The notes under the pieces: generated by a model
What the model was told of the DNA's origin: nothing
The model's input: only the letters and a program-made list of their open reading frames with translations
The model's database searches: none
Made by a program: the position numbers and the translations under genes
In this document: one piece after another, positions 33,984 through 42,588 of the stretch
Numbering within the stretch: the stretch's first letter is position 1
How the letters are laid out: each line of letters opens with the position of its first letter
Assembly (NCBI GenBank): GCA_031376285.1
Contig: JANMDN010000010.1
Span: 62,001 to 126,000 of the forward strand
Length of the DNA stretch: 64,000 bases
Direction: 5' to 3'
From: JANMDN01 sp031376285
GTDB taxonomy: Bacteria; Actinomycetota; Thermoleophilia; Miltoncostaeales; Miltoncostaeaceae

Positions 33984-35164
33984 GCATCGAACCCCGCGCC
34001 ACCGCTCCGACCCGGCCGTCCCGGGCGCCGCGCTGGCTCGCGGCGGTTGGTCCCCTCGCGCTGATCGCCGTGCTCGCCGCGCTACTGATCGGTTTCGGTG
34101 TACCAGGCCTTGAGCGCACCGGACCACCGATCGAGCGCGTCGCGGTTGAGCGTGTCGAGTTGCGGCCGGGAACGATCGCGCTCCGTGTCCGAAACGACGG
34201 GCCCGACCAGGTGCGCCTCGCGCAGGTGATCGTGAACGACGCCTACGTTCCGGTGGCCGGGCTCGGGGACGATCCGCTCGGTCGCCTCGAAGCGCAGACG
34301 GTTCGGGTGCCGTTTGACTGGATCGAGGGCGAGGCCTACGAGATCGCCCTCGTGACATCGACCGGCGCGACCCTTCCAGCAACGATCGAAGCAGCGGTGC
34401 AGACGCCGGAAGTCGGAGGCGGGCTCTTCGGCACCCTTGCGTTGGTGGGGCTCTACGTCGGGCTCCTCCCGGTGGTACTCGGGATGCTCTGGTTGCCCGC
34501 GGCCCGTCGCGCGTCACCCCAGGCGCTGCGCTTCGTGCTCGCCTTGACCGTCGGCGTCCTCGTGTTCCTCGGGATCGAAGCCCTCGTCGACGGCATCGAG
34601 ATCGCAGGCCGGGGGGCGCAGTCACTTGGCGGCGCCGCGCTTCCGCTCATCGGCGCGGTCGCAGGCCTTGCGGCCGTCACGGCCGGTGAAGGGCTCGTCC
34701 CACGCCGCGCAGGTGGCGGGATTCGACTGGCGGTGCTCATCGCGATCGGTATCGGCCTGCACAACCTGGGCGAAGGCCTCGCAATCGGTGGCGCCTATGC
34801 CACGGGAGAGCTCGCCCTCGGAACGCTCCTCGTTGTCGGCTTCGCGCTCCACAACACAACCGAGGGGCTCGCCGTGGTTTCGCCGCTGACGTCCGAACGT
34901 CCGAGCGTACGGTCGCTTGCCCTCCTCGGCTTGATCGCGGGCGGCCCGGTCACCCTGGGCGCATGGGTTGGCTCGCTGGCAGCGAATCCCACCCTGGTTG
35001 CGTTGCTACTCGGTATCGCCGCCGGGGCAATCGCACAGGTCATCATTCGCCTGGCTCCCCGCCTGAAGGCCCCCGGCGCCGGACTGGACGCGGTCGCCTC
35101 GCTCGGCCTCTTGGCGGGTTTGGCGATCATGTACATGACGGGACTCATCGCGGCCGGCGTCTGA
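33980..35164 (+). CDS. ZIP-family divalent metal transporter
   Basis: A 394-residue membrane protein. After one N-terminal helix (PLALIAVLAALLIGFGV) there is an extracytoplasmic beta-rich domain of about 90 residues, then seven or eight helices with the ZIP metal motifs GIGLHNLGEGLAIGGAY and GFALHNTTEGLAVV. ZIP proteins carry Zn, Mn or Fe. The extra N-terminal domain is unusual for ZIP. The GTG overlaps the oxidase stop, so both are one operon under the palindromic site. Confidence 0.87.
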   Translation: MSIEPRATAPTRPSRAPRWLAAVGPLALIAVLAALLIGFGVPGLERTGPPIERVAVERVELRPGTIALRVRNDGPDQVRLAQVIVNDAYVPVAGLGDDPLGRLEAQTVRVPFDWIEGEAYEIALVTSTGATLPATIEAAVQTPEVGGGLFGTLALVGLYVGLLPVVLGMLWLPAARRASPQALRFVLALTVGVLVFLGIEALVDGIEIAGRGAQSLGGAALPLIGAVAGLAAVTAGEGLVPRRAGGGIRLAVLIAIGIGLHNLGEGLAIGGAYATGELALGTLLVVGFALHNTTEGLAVVSPLTSERPSVRSLALLGLIAGGPVTLGAWVGSLAANPTLVALLLGIAAGAIAQVIIRLAPRLKAPGAGLDAVASLGLLAGLAIMYMTGLIAAGV

Positions 35165-35240
35165 GCAACTCGCCGCGCGGGCACACCTCGCGCGGTTGCG
35201 CCGGAGGTCGGCAGGTGGTTTCCTCACGCGGCACCGTGAC

Positions 35241-35276
35241 CGGCTTTAGGGCGTCGTGATCGCCGTCACGAAGCCG
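35241..35276 (+). terminator. Likely terminator hairpin after the ZIP gene
   Basis: CGTGA (35255-35259) pairs with TCACG (35266-35270) around TCGCCG, and the outer CGGCTT (35241-35246) pairs with AAGCCG (35271-35276), leaving a bulge on one side. It lies 77 bases after the ZIP stop. Confidence 0.5.
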
Positions 35277-35397
35277 TATCGGCTCGCAAGGGGCCACCCC
35301 GGACCACCACCCGGTATCAGTCTATTCCGGTCTCGCCGTCGCGGAGTGTCGAAGGCGTATCGACTTCGTGCCAATCCTCGTCGAGGCCGGACGCAGA

Positions 35398-35420
35398 GGG
35401 TCAAAGCGGGAGTTTGACCC
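35398..35420. promoter_or_regulatory. Perfect 8-bp inverted repeat upstream of coxI
   Basis: GGGTCAAA (35398-35405) and TTTGACCC (35413-35420) are a perfect inverted repeat with the spacer GCGGGAG. It lies 94 bases before the coxI start. It may be an operator for the cox genes or an RNA hairpin. Confidence 0.5.
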
Positions 35421-35513
35421 GGGACGCGACTCGGGCCGCTCCGGCCTTGCCGAACCCGATCCGCATAGATAGCGTCTCTTGTTACAAACTCTCGTCCGAC
35501 GGATCGCTCCATT

Positions 35514-36515
35514 TTGAGAGACGTACTTCCAGGCCTCGCACGCTGGGCGCGCGAAGGTGTTCGTGCCGCTACCGCCACGGTGGTTTCCGTGGAGCGCTCT
35601 GCTCCACGCGGTCCCGGGGCGACGATGGCGATCTCCGAACACGGCGAGGTCTTGGGGTCGGTGACGGGCGGCTGCGTCGAGCCGGCCGTCATCGCCGACG
35701 CTGAGCGGGTCCTTTCTGGAGCGCAGTCACGGGTCACAAGCTTCGGCATCGCCGACGACGAGGCCTTCGAGGTCGGCCTCCCTTGCGGCGGGACGGTCCG
35801 CATCTTCATCAACCTCATGGACCCGGCGACCGTCCTCGCCCTCGAGGAGGCAGTCGCCGAAGAGCGCCACGTCGCGACAATCACCGACCTTGCTGGCCCG
35901 CTCGCGGGAAGCCAGCGCATCGTGGAGGTCGGAGCGCTCGACGGTGATGTCGGGCGGCGGATCTCGGCGGCCGACAACGGCACCGTCGGCGAGGGAGACA
36001 CCGAGCGCTTGATCGTGGTCCTCGCCCCGCGGCCACAGATGTTCGTTTTCGGTGCGATCGACTTCGCCTCGGCGCTGGCCACCGTCGGCTCGTTCATGGG
36101 CTACCGCGTCACGGTCTGTGATGCTCGCGCGACCTTCGTCACGAAGGAGCGATTTCCGGTCGCCGACGAACTCGTCGTCGCGTGGCCTCACGAGCTGATC
36201 TCCCGCTCCGAGATCGACGAGCGCACCGCCATCTGCGTCCTCACCCACGACGAGAAGTTCGACGTGCCCGCGCTCAAAGCCGCGCTCGCGACCCCGGCCG
36301 GCTACATCGGGGCGATGGGGAGCCGCCGGACGACCGACCGCCGCGCCGCCCGTCTGCGTTCCGAGGGGGTCTCAGAGGCCGACCTCGCTCGCATTCAGGC
36401 GCCGATCGGACTCTCCATCGGCGCGAAAACTCCACAGGAGGTGGCGGTGGCAATCGCCGCGCAGATCGTCGATGTGCGTCGCAAGGAAGCGAAGACCGCG
36501 CGGGCCGCCGCATGA
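35514..36515 (+). CDS. XdhC/CoxI-family maturation protein
   Basis: A 333-residue XdhC/CoxI protein, which in this family binds and sulfurates the molybdenum cofactor for insertion into the large subunit. N-terminal XdhC domain: TATVVSVERSAPRGPGATMAI, GSVTGGCVEPAV, GLPCGGTVRIF. C-terminal Rossmann-like domain: MFVFGAIDFASALA, RVTVCDARATFVTKERFP, VLTHDEKFDVPALKAAL, YIGAMGSRRT and IGLSIGAKTPQEVAVAIAAQIV. The TTG start fits family length. It opens the cox run, and its TGA overlaps coxG. Confidence 0.9.
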   Translation: MRDVLPGLARWAREGVRAATATVVSVERSAPRGPGATMAISEHGEVLGSVTGGCVEPAVIADAERVLSGAQSRVTSFGIADDEAFEVGLPCGGTVRIFINLMDPATVLALEEAVAEERHVATITDLAGPLAGSQRIVEVGALDGDVGRRISAADNGTVGEGDTERLIVVLAPRPQMFVFGAIDFASALATVGSFMGYRVTVCDARATFVTKERFPVADELVVAWPHELISRSEIDERTAICVLTHDEKFDVPALKAALATPAGYIGAMGSRRTTDRRAARLRSEGVSEADLARIQAPIGLSIGAKTPQEVAVAIAAQIVDVRRKEAKTARAAA

Positions 36516-37117
36516 AGATCGAGAACTCATTCGAGGTTCCCGGCCCCCCCGCGGACACGCTCAAGCTTCTCCTCGACGCCGAGCGGGTGATTCCCTGCAT
36601 GCCCGGGGCGCAGCTCGTCGAGATCGTCGACGACCGCACATGGCGGGCGAAGATGACCATCAAACTCGGGCCCGTCGGAATGGACTTCGACAACCGAGTG
36701 CACCTCGAGGAGATCAACGAGGAAGCCGGCACCGTCAAAATGGCCCTCAGTGGTCGTGACTCGCGCGGTAAGGGCGGCGCCGAGGGTACCGTCGACGCCA
36801 CGTTCACCGCCGTCGACGCCGGCACGCGCGTCGACATGGTCACAGATCTTCGATTCTCCGGGCAAGCGGCGCAGCTCGGCCGCCCGAACATCGTCAAAGA
36901 CGTCGCCTCGAAAATGGTCGGGCAGTTTGCGGACTGTCTCGGCAAGCAAATGGCTTTCGAGCGCGCAAGCGCCGAGGCTCTCGCGGACGGGGACGAGGCG
37001 ACGCAGCCTCCAGCACCTCCGCCGCCACCGGTCGCAAAGCCCATCTCGGGCTTTTCGATCCTCTGGGCCGCGATCAGCGGCGCACTGTCCCGGTTGTTCC
37101 GCCGTTCCGGTGGATAG
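36512..37117 (+). CDS. coxG: CoxG-type SRPBCC protein
   Basis: A 201-residue CoxG protein. The SRPBCC domain (about residues 1-150) begins MKIENSFEVPGPPADTLKLL with CMPGAQLVEIVDDRTWRAKM, the usual CoxG pattern; a Pro-rich linker (PPAPPPPPVAKP) leads to a hydrophobic amphipathic tail (FSILWAAISGALSRLFRR). CoxG is thought to anchor CO dehydrogenase to the membrane, which the tail would suit. The ATG overlaps the coxI stop (ATGA). Confidence 0.92.
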   Translation: MKIENSFEVPGPPADTLKLLLDAERVIPCMPGAQLVEIVDDRTWRAKMTIKLGPVGMDFDNRVHLEEINEEAGTVKMALSGRDSRGKGGAEGTVDATFTAVDAGTRVDMVTDLRFSGQAAQLGRPNIVKDVASKMVGQFADCLGKQMAFERASAEALADGDEATQPPAPPPPPVAKPISGFSILWAAISGALSRLFRRSGG

Positions 37118-37138
37118 GCAACAGAAAGGGGTTCGTTC

Positions 37139-37597
37139 GTGAAGCGCATCGCCATCACCGTGAACGGGAAACGCCACGAGGTCGAGGTCGAGCCGCGCGA
37201 GCTGCTCGTCTACGTCCTTCGTGAGCGCCTCGGGTTCACCGGCACAAACGTCGGCTGCGACACCTCCAGCTGTGGGGCCTGCACCATCCACCTGGATGGG
37301 GAGGCGGTGAAGTCATGCACCATGCTCGCCGTCCAGGTCGACGGCCGCAGCGTCACGACCATCGAAGGTCTCGCCACGAACGGCTCGATGCACCCGATGC
37401 AGACCGCCTTCCAGGAGCACCATGCGCTCCAGTGTGGGTACTGCACGCCCGGGATGATCATGGCCGCGGTGAGCCTTCTCGACGACAACCCAACGCCGTC
37501 TGAGGATGAGATCCGGCACGGCCTCGAGGGCAACCTCTGCCGCTGCACCGGGTACCACAACATCGTCAAGGCCGTTCAGGCCGTGGCCGGGGTATAG
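37139..37597 (+). CDS. coxS: CO dehydrogenase-type small subunit, [2Fe-2S] protein
   Basis: A 152-residue subunit with two [2Fe-2S] clusters. The plant-type site has Cys40, Cys45, Cys48 and Cys60; the second has Cys99, Cys102 (QCGYCTPGMI), Cys134 and Cys136 (NLCRCTGYHNIV). It passes electrons from the Mo site to FAD. The GTG start is preceded by AGAAAGGGG. Order S-L-M is the arrangement of form II enzymes. Confidence 0.93.
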   Translation: MKRIAITVNGKRHEVEVEPRELLVYVLRERLGFTGTNVGCDTSSCGACTIHLDGEAVKSCTMLAVQVDGRSVTTIEGLATNGSMHPMQTAFQEHHALQCGYCTPGMIMAAVSLLDDNPTPSEDEIRHGLEGNLCRCTGYHNIVKAVQAVAGV

Positions 37598-37607
37598 GGA
37601 GGCGACT

Positions 37608-39992
37608 GTGGCAACTACCGAACAACCACGCGCTGGAACGATCGGCGACCGCCAGCTCCGCAAAGAGGACCCCGAGCTCATCACGGGCCAGTCGCGCTAC
37701 GTCGACGACATCACGGTCGCGGGAATGCTCTACGTGCACATTGTCCGTAGTCCGTTCGCCCACGCGAAGATCAATGGGATCAACACCGCCGCGGCTGAGG
37801 CTGCGCCGGGTGTTGTCGGCGTCTACACCGCCGAGAACCTGGAGTTCGCGGGTCCGCTTGTCATGGCTTGGCCGATCAACGACGAGGTCAAGAACCCAGC
37901 CCACCACCCGCTGACCAAGGACAAGGCGCGCTACGTCGGCGACCCGGTCGCCGTCGTCGTGGCCGACAGCCGCGTCGAAGCAATCGACGCGTCGGAGCTC
38001 GTGGAGGTCGACTGGGAGCCGCTTCCAGCGGTGACCGACGTCAAGGCCGCGCTCGCGGCCGGGGCGCCGATCATCCACGACGAGTTCGGGACGAACGACG
38101 CCGGGAGCTGGATCTTCGAGCGCGACTCACCGGCCCCACGTCGCAACCCGTCGGGTCCGTACTTCGAGGACCCAGACCTCGTCAAGATCAAAGAGGAGTA
38201 CTACCTCGCCCGGTTGATTCCGAACGCCATGGAGCCGCGTGGTGTCGTCGTCGACGTGAACCCGTCGATGGGCGAGTACACGGTCTTCTCCGCGACGCAG
38301 ATTCCCCACATCCTGCGCACCACACTCACGATCACCTGCGGTATTCCCGAAGCGAAGCTCCGGGTCGTCGCCCCAGACGTTGGCGGCGGATTCGGATCGA
38401 AGCTTGAGGCCTACCCCGAGGACGCGATCTGTCTCGCCTTGGCAAAGACACTCGGTCGCCCGGTGAAGTGGGTGGAGGAGCGCTCCGAGGCCTACGTCGC
38501 CACGCTCCACGGCCGCGAGATGTACCAGCAGATCGAGCTCGCGGCGACCAAGGACGGCATCCTCAAAGCCGTCCGAGTCAAGCTGACGGCATCGATGGGC
38601 GCGTACCTACGCATCATTACTCCGGGCATCCCGATGCTCGGGGCCTGGCTCTACAGCGGTCCGTACGACGTCGAGGGCTACGACTTCGAGTACACGAATG
38701 TCTTCACGAACAACACGTTCACCGACGCCTACCGTGGCGCCGGGCGGCCTGAGGCGACCTACGCGATCGAGCGCGCGATGGACGCGCTCGCGCGGGAACT
38801 CAAGATGGACCCGGTGGAGCTTCGTCGCAAGAACTTCATCTCAAACGACAAGTTCCCGAACTACACGATGGTCAGCGGCCTGACGATCGACTCGGGCAAC
38901 TACTCAGGGACCCTCGAGAAGCTGCTCGAGATGCTCGATCTCGACAAGATTCGGGCCGAGCAGACCGCCCGCAGGGCAAGCGGCTCGAACAAGGTCATCG
39001 GCGTCGGCTTCTCGACCTGGCTCGAGATGTGTGGCATCGCGCCATCCCGCGTGCTCGCGGCACTCAAGTACATCGCCGGCGGTTGGGACGCGGCGACGGT
39101 CGAGTTCATGCCCACCGGCTCGGTGCGCGTGCTGACCGGCGTCTCGCCACACGGTCAGGGCAACCAGACCACGATGGCGCAGATCGTTGCCGACCAGCTC
39201 GGGATCGACTTCGACGACGTCGAAGTGCTCCACGGCGACACCCAGGTGGTGCCGCTCGGCCTTGACACCTACGGCAGCCGCGGCCTCGCCGTCGGCGGCG
39301 TCGCGCTCTACAAGGCCGGCGAGAAGATCATCGCGAAGGCCCGCAAGATCGCCGCTCACCAGTTGGAGTGTTCCGAGGAGGACCTCGACTTTGCCGGTGG
39401 CAACTTCACCGTCAAGGGCACGGACAAGTCGGCCAACATCAAGGCCCTGGGCTTTGCGGCCTGGGCTGCGCACGACCTGCCTGACGACATGGAGCCCGGC
39501 CTGACGGCAACGCACCTCTACGACCCGCCGAACTTCAGCTGGCCAAACGGGGCGCACGCCTGCGTCGTCGAGATCGACACCGACACGGGTAGGACCGAGA
39601 TCATCCGCTACGTCGCCGTCGATGACTGCGGTGTGCGGATCAACCCGAATATCGTCGAGGGTCAGCTTCACGGAGGCATCGCCCAAGGCATTGCGGAGGC
39701 CCTCTACGAGGAAGCCATCTACGACGAGGAGGGCAACCTCCAGACCGGCTCGATGACGAACTACCTCGTCCCCGGACCGCCGGAGCTTCCCTTGTTTGAG
39801 CTTGGGTTCACCACCACACCGAGCCCGACCAACCCGCTCGGCGTCAAGGGCATCGGAGAGGCTGGCACCATCGCGGCCCCGCCGGCGGTCATCAACGCCG
39901 TTGTCGATGCCCTTTCCCACCTCGGGGTAACCAACGTCGGACGCCCTGCAACCCCAGAGAGAGTCTGGCGCGCGATTCAGGAGGCGAAATGA
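37608..39992 (+). CDS. coxL: CO dehydrogenase-type large subunit, form II, molybdopterin-binding
   Basis: The catalytic Mo subunit, 794 residues. Motifs include GQSRYVDDI, GDPVAVVVADSR, VVAPDVGGGFGSK, the active-site loop AYRGAGR (residues 374-380) and GVKGIGEAGTI with the catalytic Glu. True (form I) CO dehydrogenases have AYXCSFR, where Cys holds the Cu; here Gly replaces it, as in form II. So Cu-dependent CO oxidation is doubtful, and the natural substrate could be another aldehyde or heterocycle. The GTG at 37608 is preceded by AGGGAGG. Confidence 0.93.
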   Translation: MATTEQPRAGTIGDRQLRKEDPELITGQSRYVDDITVAGMLYVHIVRSPFAHAKINGINTAAAEAAPGVVGVYTAENLEFAGPLVMAWPINDEVKNPAHHPLTKDKARYVGDPVAVVVADSRVEAIDASELVEVDWEPLPAVTDVKAALAAGAPIIHDEFGTNDAGSWIFERDSPAPRRNPSGPYFEDPDLVKIKEEYYLARLIPNAMEPRGVVVDVNPSMGEYTVFSATQIPHILRTTLTITCGIPEAKLRVVAPDVGGGFGSKLEAYPEDAICLALAKTLGRPVKWVEERSEAYVATLHGREMYQQIELAATKDGILKAVRVKLTASMGAYLRIITPGIPMLGAWLYSGPYDVEGYDFEYTNVFTNNTFTDAYRGAGRPEATYAIERAMDALARELKMDPVELRRKNFISNDKFPNYTMVSGLTIDSGNYSGTLEKLLEMLDLDKIRAEQTARRASGSNKVIGVGFSTWLEMCGIAPSRVLAALKYIAGGWDAATVEFMPTGSVRVLTGVSPHGQGNQTTMAQIVADQLGIDFDDVEVLHGDTQVVPLGLDTYGSRGLAVGGVALYKAGEKIIAKARKIAAHQLECSEEDLDFAGGNFTVKGTDKSANIKALGFAAWAAHDLPDDMEPGLTATHLYDPPNFSWPNGAHACVVEIDTDTGRTEIIRYVAVDDCGVRINPNIVEGQLHGGIAQGIAEALYEEAIYDEEGNLQTGSMTNYLVPGPPELPLFELGFTTTPSPTNPLGVKGIGEAGTIAAPPAVINAVVDALSHLGVTNVGRPATPERVWRAIQEAK

Positions 39993-40831
39993 TCCCGGCT
40001 GAGTTTGACTACGAGGTTGCGACCTCGGCCGAAGATGCCATCCGGCTTCTCGGCCAGTCCGACGACGCAAAGCTGCTTGCGGGCGGGCACTCACTCGTTC
40101 CGCTCATGAAGCTTCGGCTTGCCCGACCGGCACTGCTCGTCGACATCGGGCGCATCGCCGCGCTGCAAGGTGTTCGCGACGCGGGTGACCATCTCGAGAT
40201 CGGTGCGCTTACCCGCCACCACGATCTCGAAACGAACGAGCTGGTGAAGGCCCATTGCCCGATCCTCGCCCACACGGCGAGCCTCGTCGGTGACCGTCAG
40301 GTCCGCCATATGGGCACGATCGGTGGGTCTTGCGCGCACGGCGATTCGGCGTCTGACCTGCCGACTGTGTGCCAGGCCCTTGACGCCACGTTTGTGATCC
40401 AGGGCGCCGCGGGACAGCGAACCGTTGCGGCGGCCGACTTCTTCAAGGGCTTCTTCGACACCGCCCTCGAGGGGAACGAGATCCTCACCGCGATCCGGGT
40501 TCCAAAGACGACCGCCGGCTGGTCGTACCTGAAGTTCCGCACCAGGGCCCTTGACTGGGCGATGGTCGGCGTCGCGGCACTCGTCGACCGCGAGAACGGG
40601 ACCATCTCCGGAGCGCGCATTGCGCTCACGAACATGGGTCAGATCCCGATCCGCGCGTCGGCGGTTGAGCAGGCACTTGCTGGAGCAAGTCCCGACAAGG
40701 TTGGCGCCGCGGCAGATCACGCCGCAGAGGGCACCGACCCGCCGTCGGACACCTGGGCCACGGCCGACTACCGCAAGCACCTTGTCCGGGTGCTCACGCG
40801 TCGCGCTGTGGAGGAGGCGCTCTCGCGGTAA
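39989..40831 (+). CDS. coxM: CO dehydrogenase-type medium subunit, FAD-binding
   Basis: A 280-residue flavoprotein subunit. The FAD-binding motifs are AGGHSLVPLMKLRLA (residues 31-45) and TIGGSCAHGDSASDLP (110-125). It receives electrons from the [2Fe-2S] clusters. The ATG overlaps the coxL stop (ATGA). moaA follows 11 bases later. Confidence 0.93.
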   Translation: MIPAEFDYEVATSAEDAIRLLGQSDDAKLLAGGHSLVPLMKLRLARPALLVDIGRIAALQGVRDAGDHLEIGALTRHHDLETNELVKAHCPILAHTASLVGDRQVRHMGTIGGSCAHGDSASDLPTVCQALDATFVIQGAAGQRTVAAADFFKGFFDTALEGNEILTAIRVPKTTAGWSYLKFRTRALDWAMVGVAALVDRENGTISGARIALTNMGQIPIRASAVEQALAGASPDKVGAAADHAAEGTDPPSDTWATADYRKHLVRVLTRRAVEEALSR

Positions 40832-40842
40832 CGTGAGGTGTG

Positions 40843-41856
40843 ATGGCAACCGACACCCGTAGCGCAACGTCCCTGGTCGACGGCTTTGGCCGTGGCCACC
40901 GCGCGCTCCGGGTGTCGGTGACCGACCGCTGCAACCTCCGCTGCCGCTACTGCATGCCGGCGGAGGGCATGGACTGGCTGCCGCGCGAGGAGGTTCTCAG
41001 CGACGACGAACTCGTTCGGATCGTCACACTCATGGCCGGGCTCGGCGTGCGCGAGCTCAGGGTGACGGGAGGCGAACCGCTCGTGCGTCCGCGGCTTGCC
41101 GAGCTGATCGGTCGCTTCTCTGCAATTGAGGGAATCGATGAGATCTCGCTCACGACGAACGGTGTGCTGCTCGCCGACCAGATCGACGACCTCGTCGCGG
41201 CGGGGCTTTCGCGCGTGAACGTCAGCCTCGACTCGCTGGACCCGGATCGCTTTGCGGCCATCACCCGTCGCCGCGACCTGGACCGGGTACTCGCGGGACT
41301 CGCCGCGTGCGAGCGTTATCCGCAGCTTCGCCCGATCAAGGTGAACGCTGTCCTTCTGCGTGGTCTCTCCGAGCCAGACGTCCTGCCCCTGGCCGAGTTC
41401 GCCCGTCGGACCCCGTACGTGGTGCGGTTCATCGAAGTCATGCCGCTGGATGCACCGCGCGACTGGGCGCGCCAGAACGTTTTGTCGGGGGAGGAGGTCC
41501 GCGAAACAATCGACGAGCGCTGGCCGCTCGTGTCGATGGATCGGGAGCGACCGTCGGCTCCTGGCACCAGCTGGGCGTTTGCCGACGGTGGCGGCGAGCT
41601 GCAGTTTGTGTCGTCGGTGACGGAGCCCTTCTGCGCAGCCTGTGACCGGCTGCGTCTCACCGCGGATGGTCAGCTTCGGACGTGCCTCTTCTCCGACTCG
41701 GAGACCGACCTACGTGCTCCGCTCCGAAACGGAGCGACAGACGCGGACCTCGCGGACGCAGTTCTCAACGCGGTCCGGGCGAAGGGTCCGGGCCACGGGA
41801 TGGCCGACCCGAACTGGACCTACACGGGGCGGCCCATGAGCATGATTGGCGGCTGA
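40843..41856 (+). CDS. moaA: GTP 3',8-cyclase MoaA
   Basis: The radical SAM enzyme of the first step of molybdenum cofactor synthesis, 337 residues. The SAM cluster is Cys30, Cys34 and Cys37 (TDRCNLRCRYCMP); the second cluster is in PFCAACDRLRL and LRTCLFS; the protein ends in the Gly-Gly tail IGG needed for activity. ATG 40843 (after GAGG) is preferred over GTG 40840. It belongs to the cox run, tying cofactor synthesis to the enzyme. Other moa genes are not in the window. Confidence 0.95.
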   Translation: MATDTRSATSLVDGFGRGHRALRVSVTDRCNLRCRYCMPAEGMDWLPREEVLSDDELVRIVTLMAGLGVRELRVTGGEPLVRPRLAELIGRFSAIEGIDEISLTTNGVLLADQIDDLVAAGLSRVNVSLDSLDPDRFAAITRRRDLDRVLAGLAACERYPQLRPIKVNAVLLRGLSEPDVLPLAEFARRTPYVVRFIEVMPLDAPRDWARQNVLSGEEVRETIDERWPLVSMDRERPSAPGTSWAFADGGGELQFVSSVTEPFCAACDRLRLTADGQLRTCLFSDSETDLRAPLRNGATDADLADAVLNAVRAKGPGHGMADPNWTYTGRPMSMIGG

Positions 41857-41862
41857 CGGGCG

Positions 41863-42276
41863 TCAGCCATCGAGTCCAGGTGACGAGATCACCGAAAGGT
41901 GGGGAATCAGGCGGAAGTGCTCGTCGCGCGTGAAGAGGGGCGCCGCGTGGCGCAGGGCCAGTGCGGCGATCCAGAGGTCATTCGTGGGAATCGGCGTACC
42001 CTGGGCGCTCAACTGTCGGAACACCGCGGCATACTGGGCGATTGTCGGTTCGTCCGGCCACAGCGTCGAAACCCCTGGCTCTCGGAGGAAGCCGCTGAGT
42101 CGCCGCTCGTTCTCGACTTGCCGGGTCCCCAGGGCAAAGCCGGCCCGAAGTTCCGCGAGCACCACGAAGGGCACGAGAAGTTCAGCGGCCGACTCGACCA
42201 GACCGCGCACGTCGGCGTCGCCACGGGCAAGATCGACGTAGCGATTGGTGTCGAGGACGATCCTCAGGGCGACCAA
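41863..42276 (-). CDS. vapC: PIN-domain toxin (VapC4)
   Basis: A 137-residue PIN ribonuclease with Asp9 (IVLDTNRYVDLARG), Glu42 (VVLAELRAGF), Asp in PTNDLWIAALAL and Asp in TRDEHF. The TTG at 42276 overlaps the antitoxin end by 13 bases; no better start is seen. It converges on moaA with only 6 bases between. Confidence 0.87.
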   Translation of the reverse strand: MVALRIVLDTNRYVDLARGDADVRGLVESAAELLVPFVVLAELRAGFALGTRQVENERRLSGFLREPGVSTLWPDEPTIAQYAAVFRQLSAQGTPIPTNDLWIAALALRHAAPLFTRDEHFRLIPHLSVISSPGLDG

Positions 42277-42494
42277 AGTTCGGCATCGATGCTGCGCTGG
42301 TCCGCGAGGGCTCGGTCGAGTTCGCCATCCGCGTCCCAGGTACCGGCGAGCCAGGAGAGGTCTTGTCGCGGCTGACCACCGAGGCCTTCGGCTGAGCGAA
42401 GGGCGTCAATGAGGACCGCGTTCAGGCTTCGACCTTCCTCGCGCGCTCGGCGGCGAAGCGCCTCATCGAGATCTTGGGGGACCGAACTCTGCAT
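42264..42494 (-). CDS. Antitoxin, ribbon-helix-helix type (VapB4)
   Basis: A 76-residue antitoxin: MQSSVPQDLDEALRRRAREE and SLNAVLIDALRSAEG is a ribbon-helix-helix pattern; the rest (DLSWLAGTWDADGELDRALAD) would bind the toxin. The ATG at 42494 lies inside one arm of the palindrome TGCAT-CTC-ATGCA. Confidence 0.82.
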   Translation of the reverse strand: MQSSVPQDLDEALRRRAREEGRSLNAVLIDALRSAEGLGGQPRQDLSWLAGTWDADGELDRALADQRSIDAELWSP

Positions 42495-42502
42495 CTCATG
42501 CA
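42490..42502 (-). promoter_or_regulatory. Candidate operator of vapBC4
   Basis: TGCAT (42490-42494) and ATGCA (42498-42502) form an inverted repeat with spacer CTC. The antitoxin start codon is inside the left arm. It is short, so the call is tentative. Confidence 0.35.
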
Positions 42503-42588
42503 AGCAAGAGGGGCAGAGGCGGCTGTGAGACGGAGTTGACCACCCATCGCGGCGGGCTACCGCAGTCGTCAACCCTCCGCGCTTGGAC

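Larger units (their letters stand above)
35165..35513. other. Intergenic region before coxI, 349 bases
   Basis: No gene is seen. It holds two hairpins, described separately (35241-35276 and 35398-35420), and a short palindrome TTGTTACAA at 35479-35487. It must contain the promoter of the coxIGSLM-moaA run, but no clear -35/-10 pair could be assigned. Confidence 0.6.

Noticed and set aside
35165..35513. Possible tRNA or molybdenum-cofactor riboswitch
   Set aside because: No tRNA T-loop or acceptor pairing and no recognisable riboswitch core; only simple hairpins.
35246..36097. Minus-strand open frame across the coxI leader
   Set aside because: It overlaps coxI and the two hairpins and is low-complexity Ser/Arg/Pro sequence.
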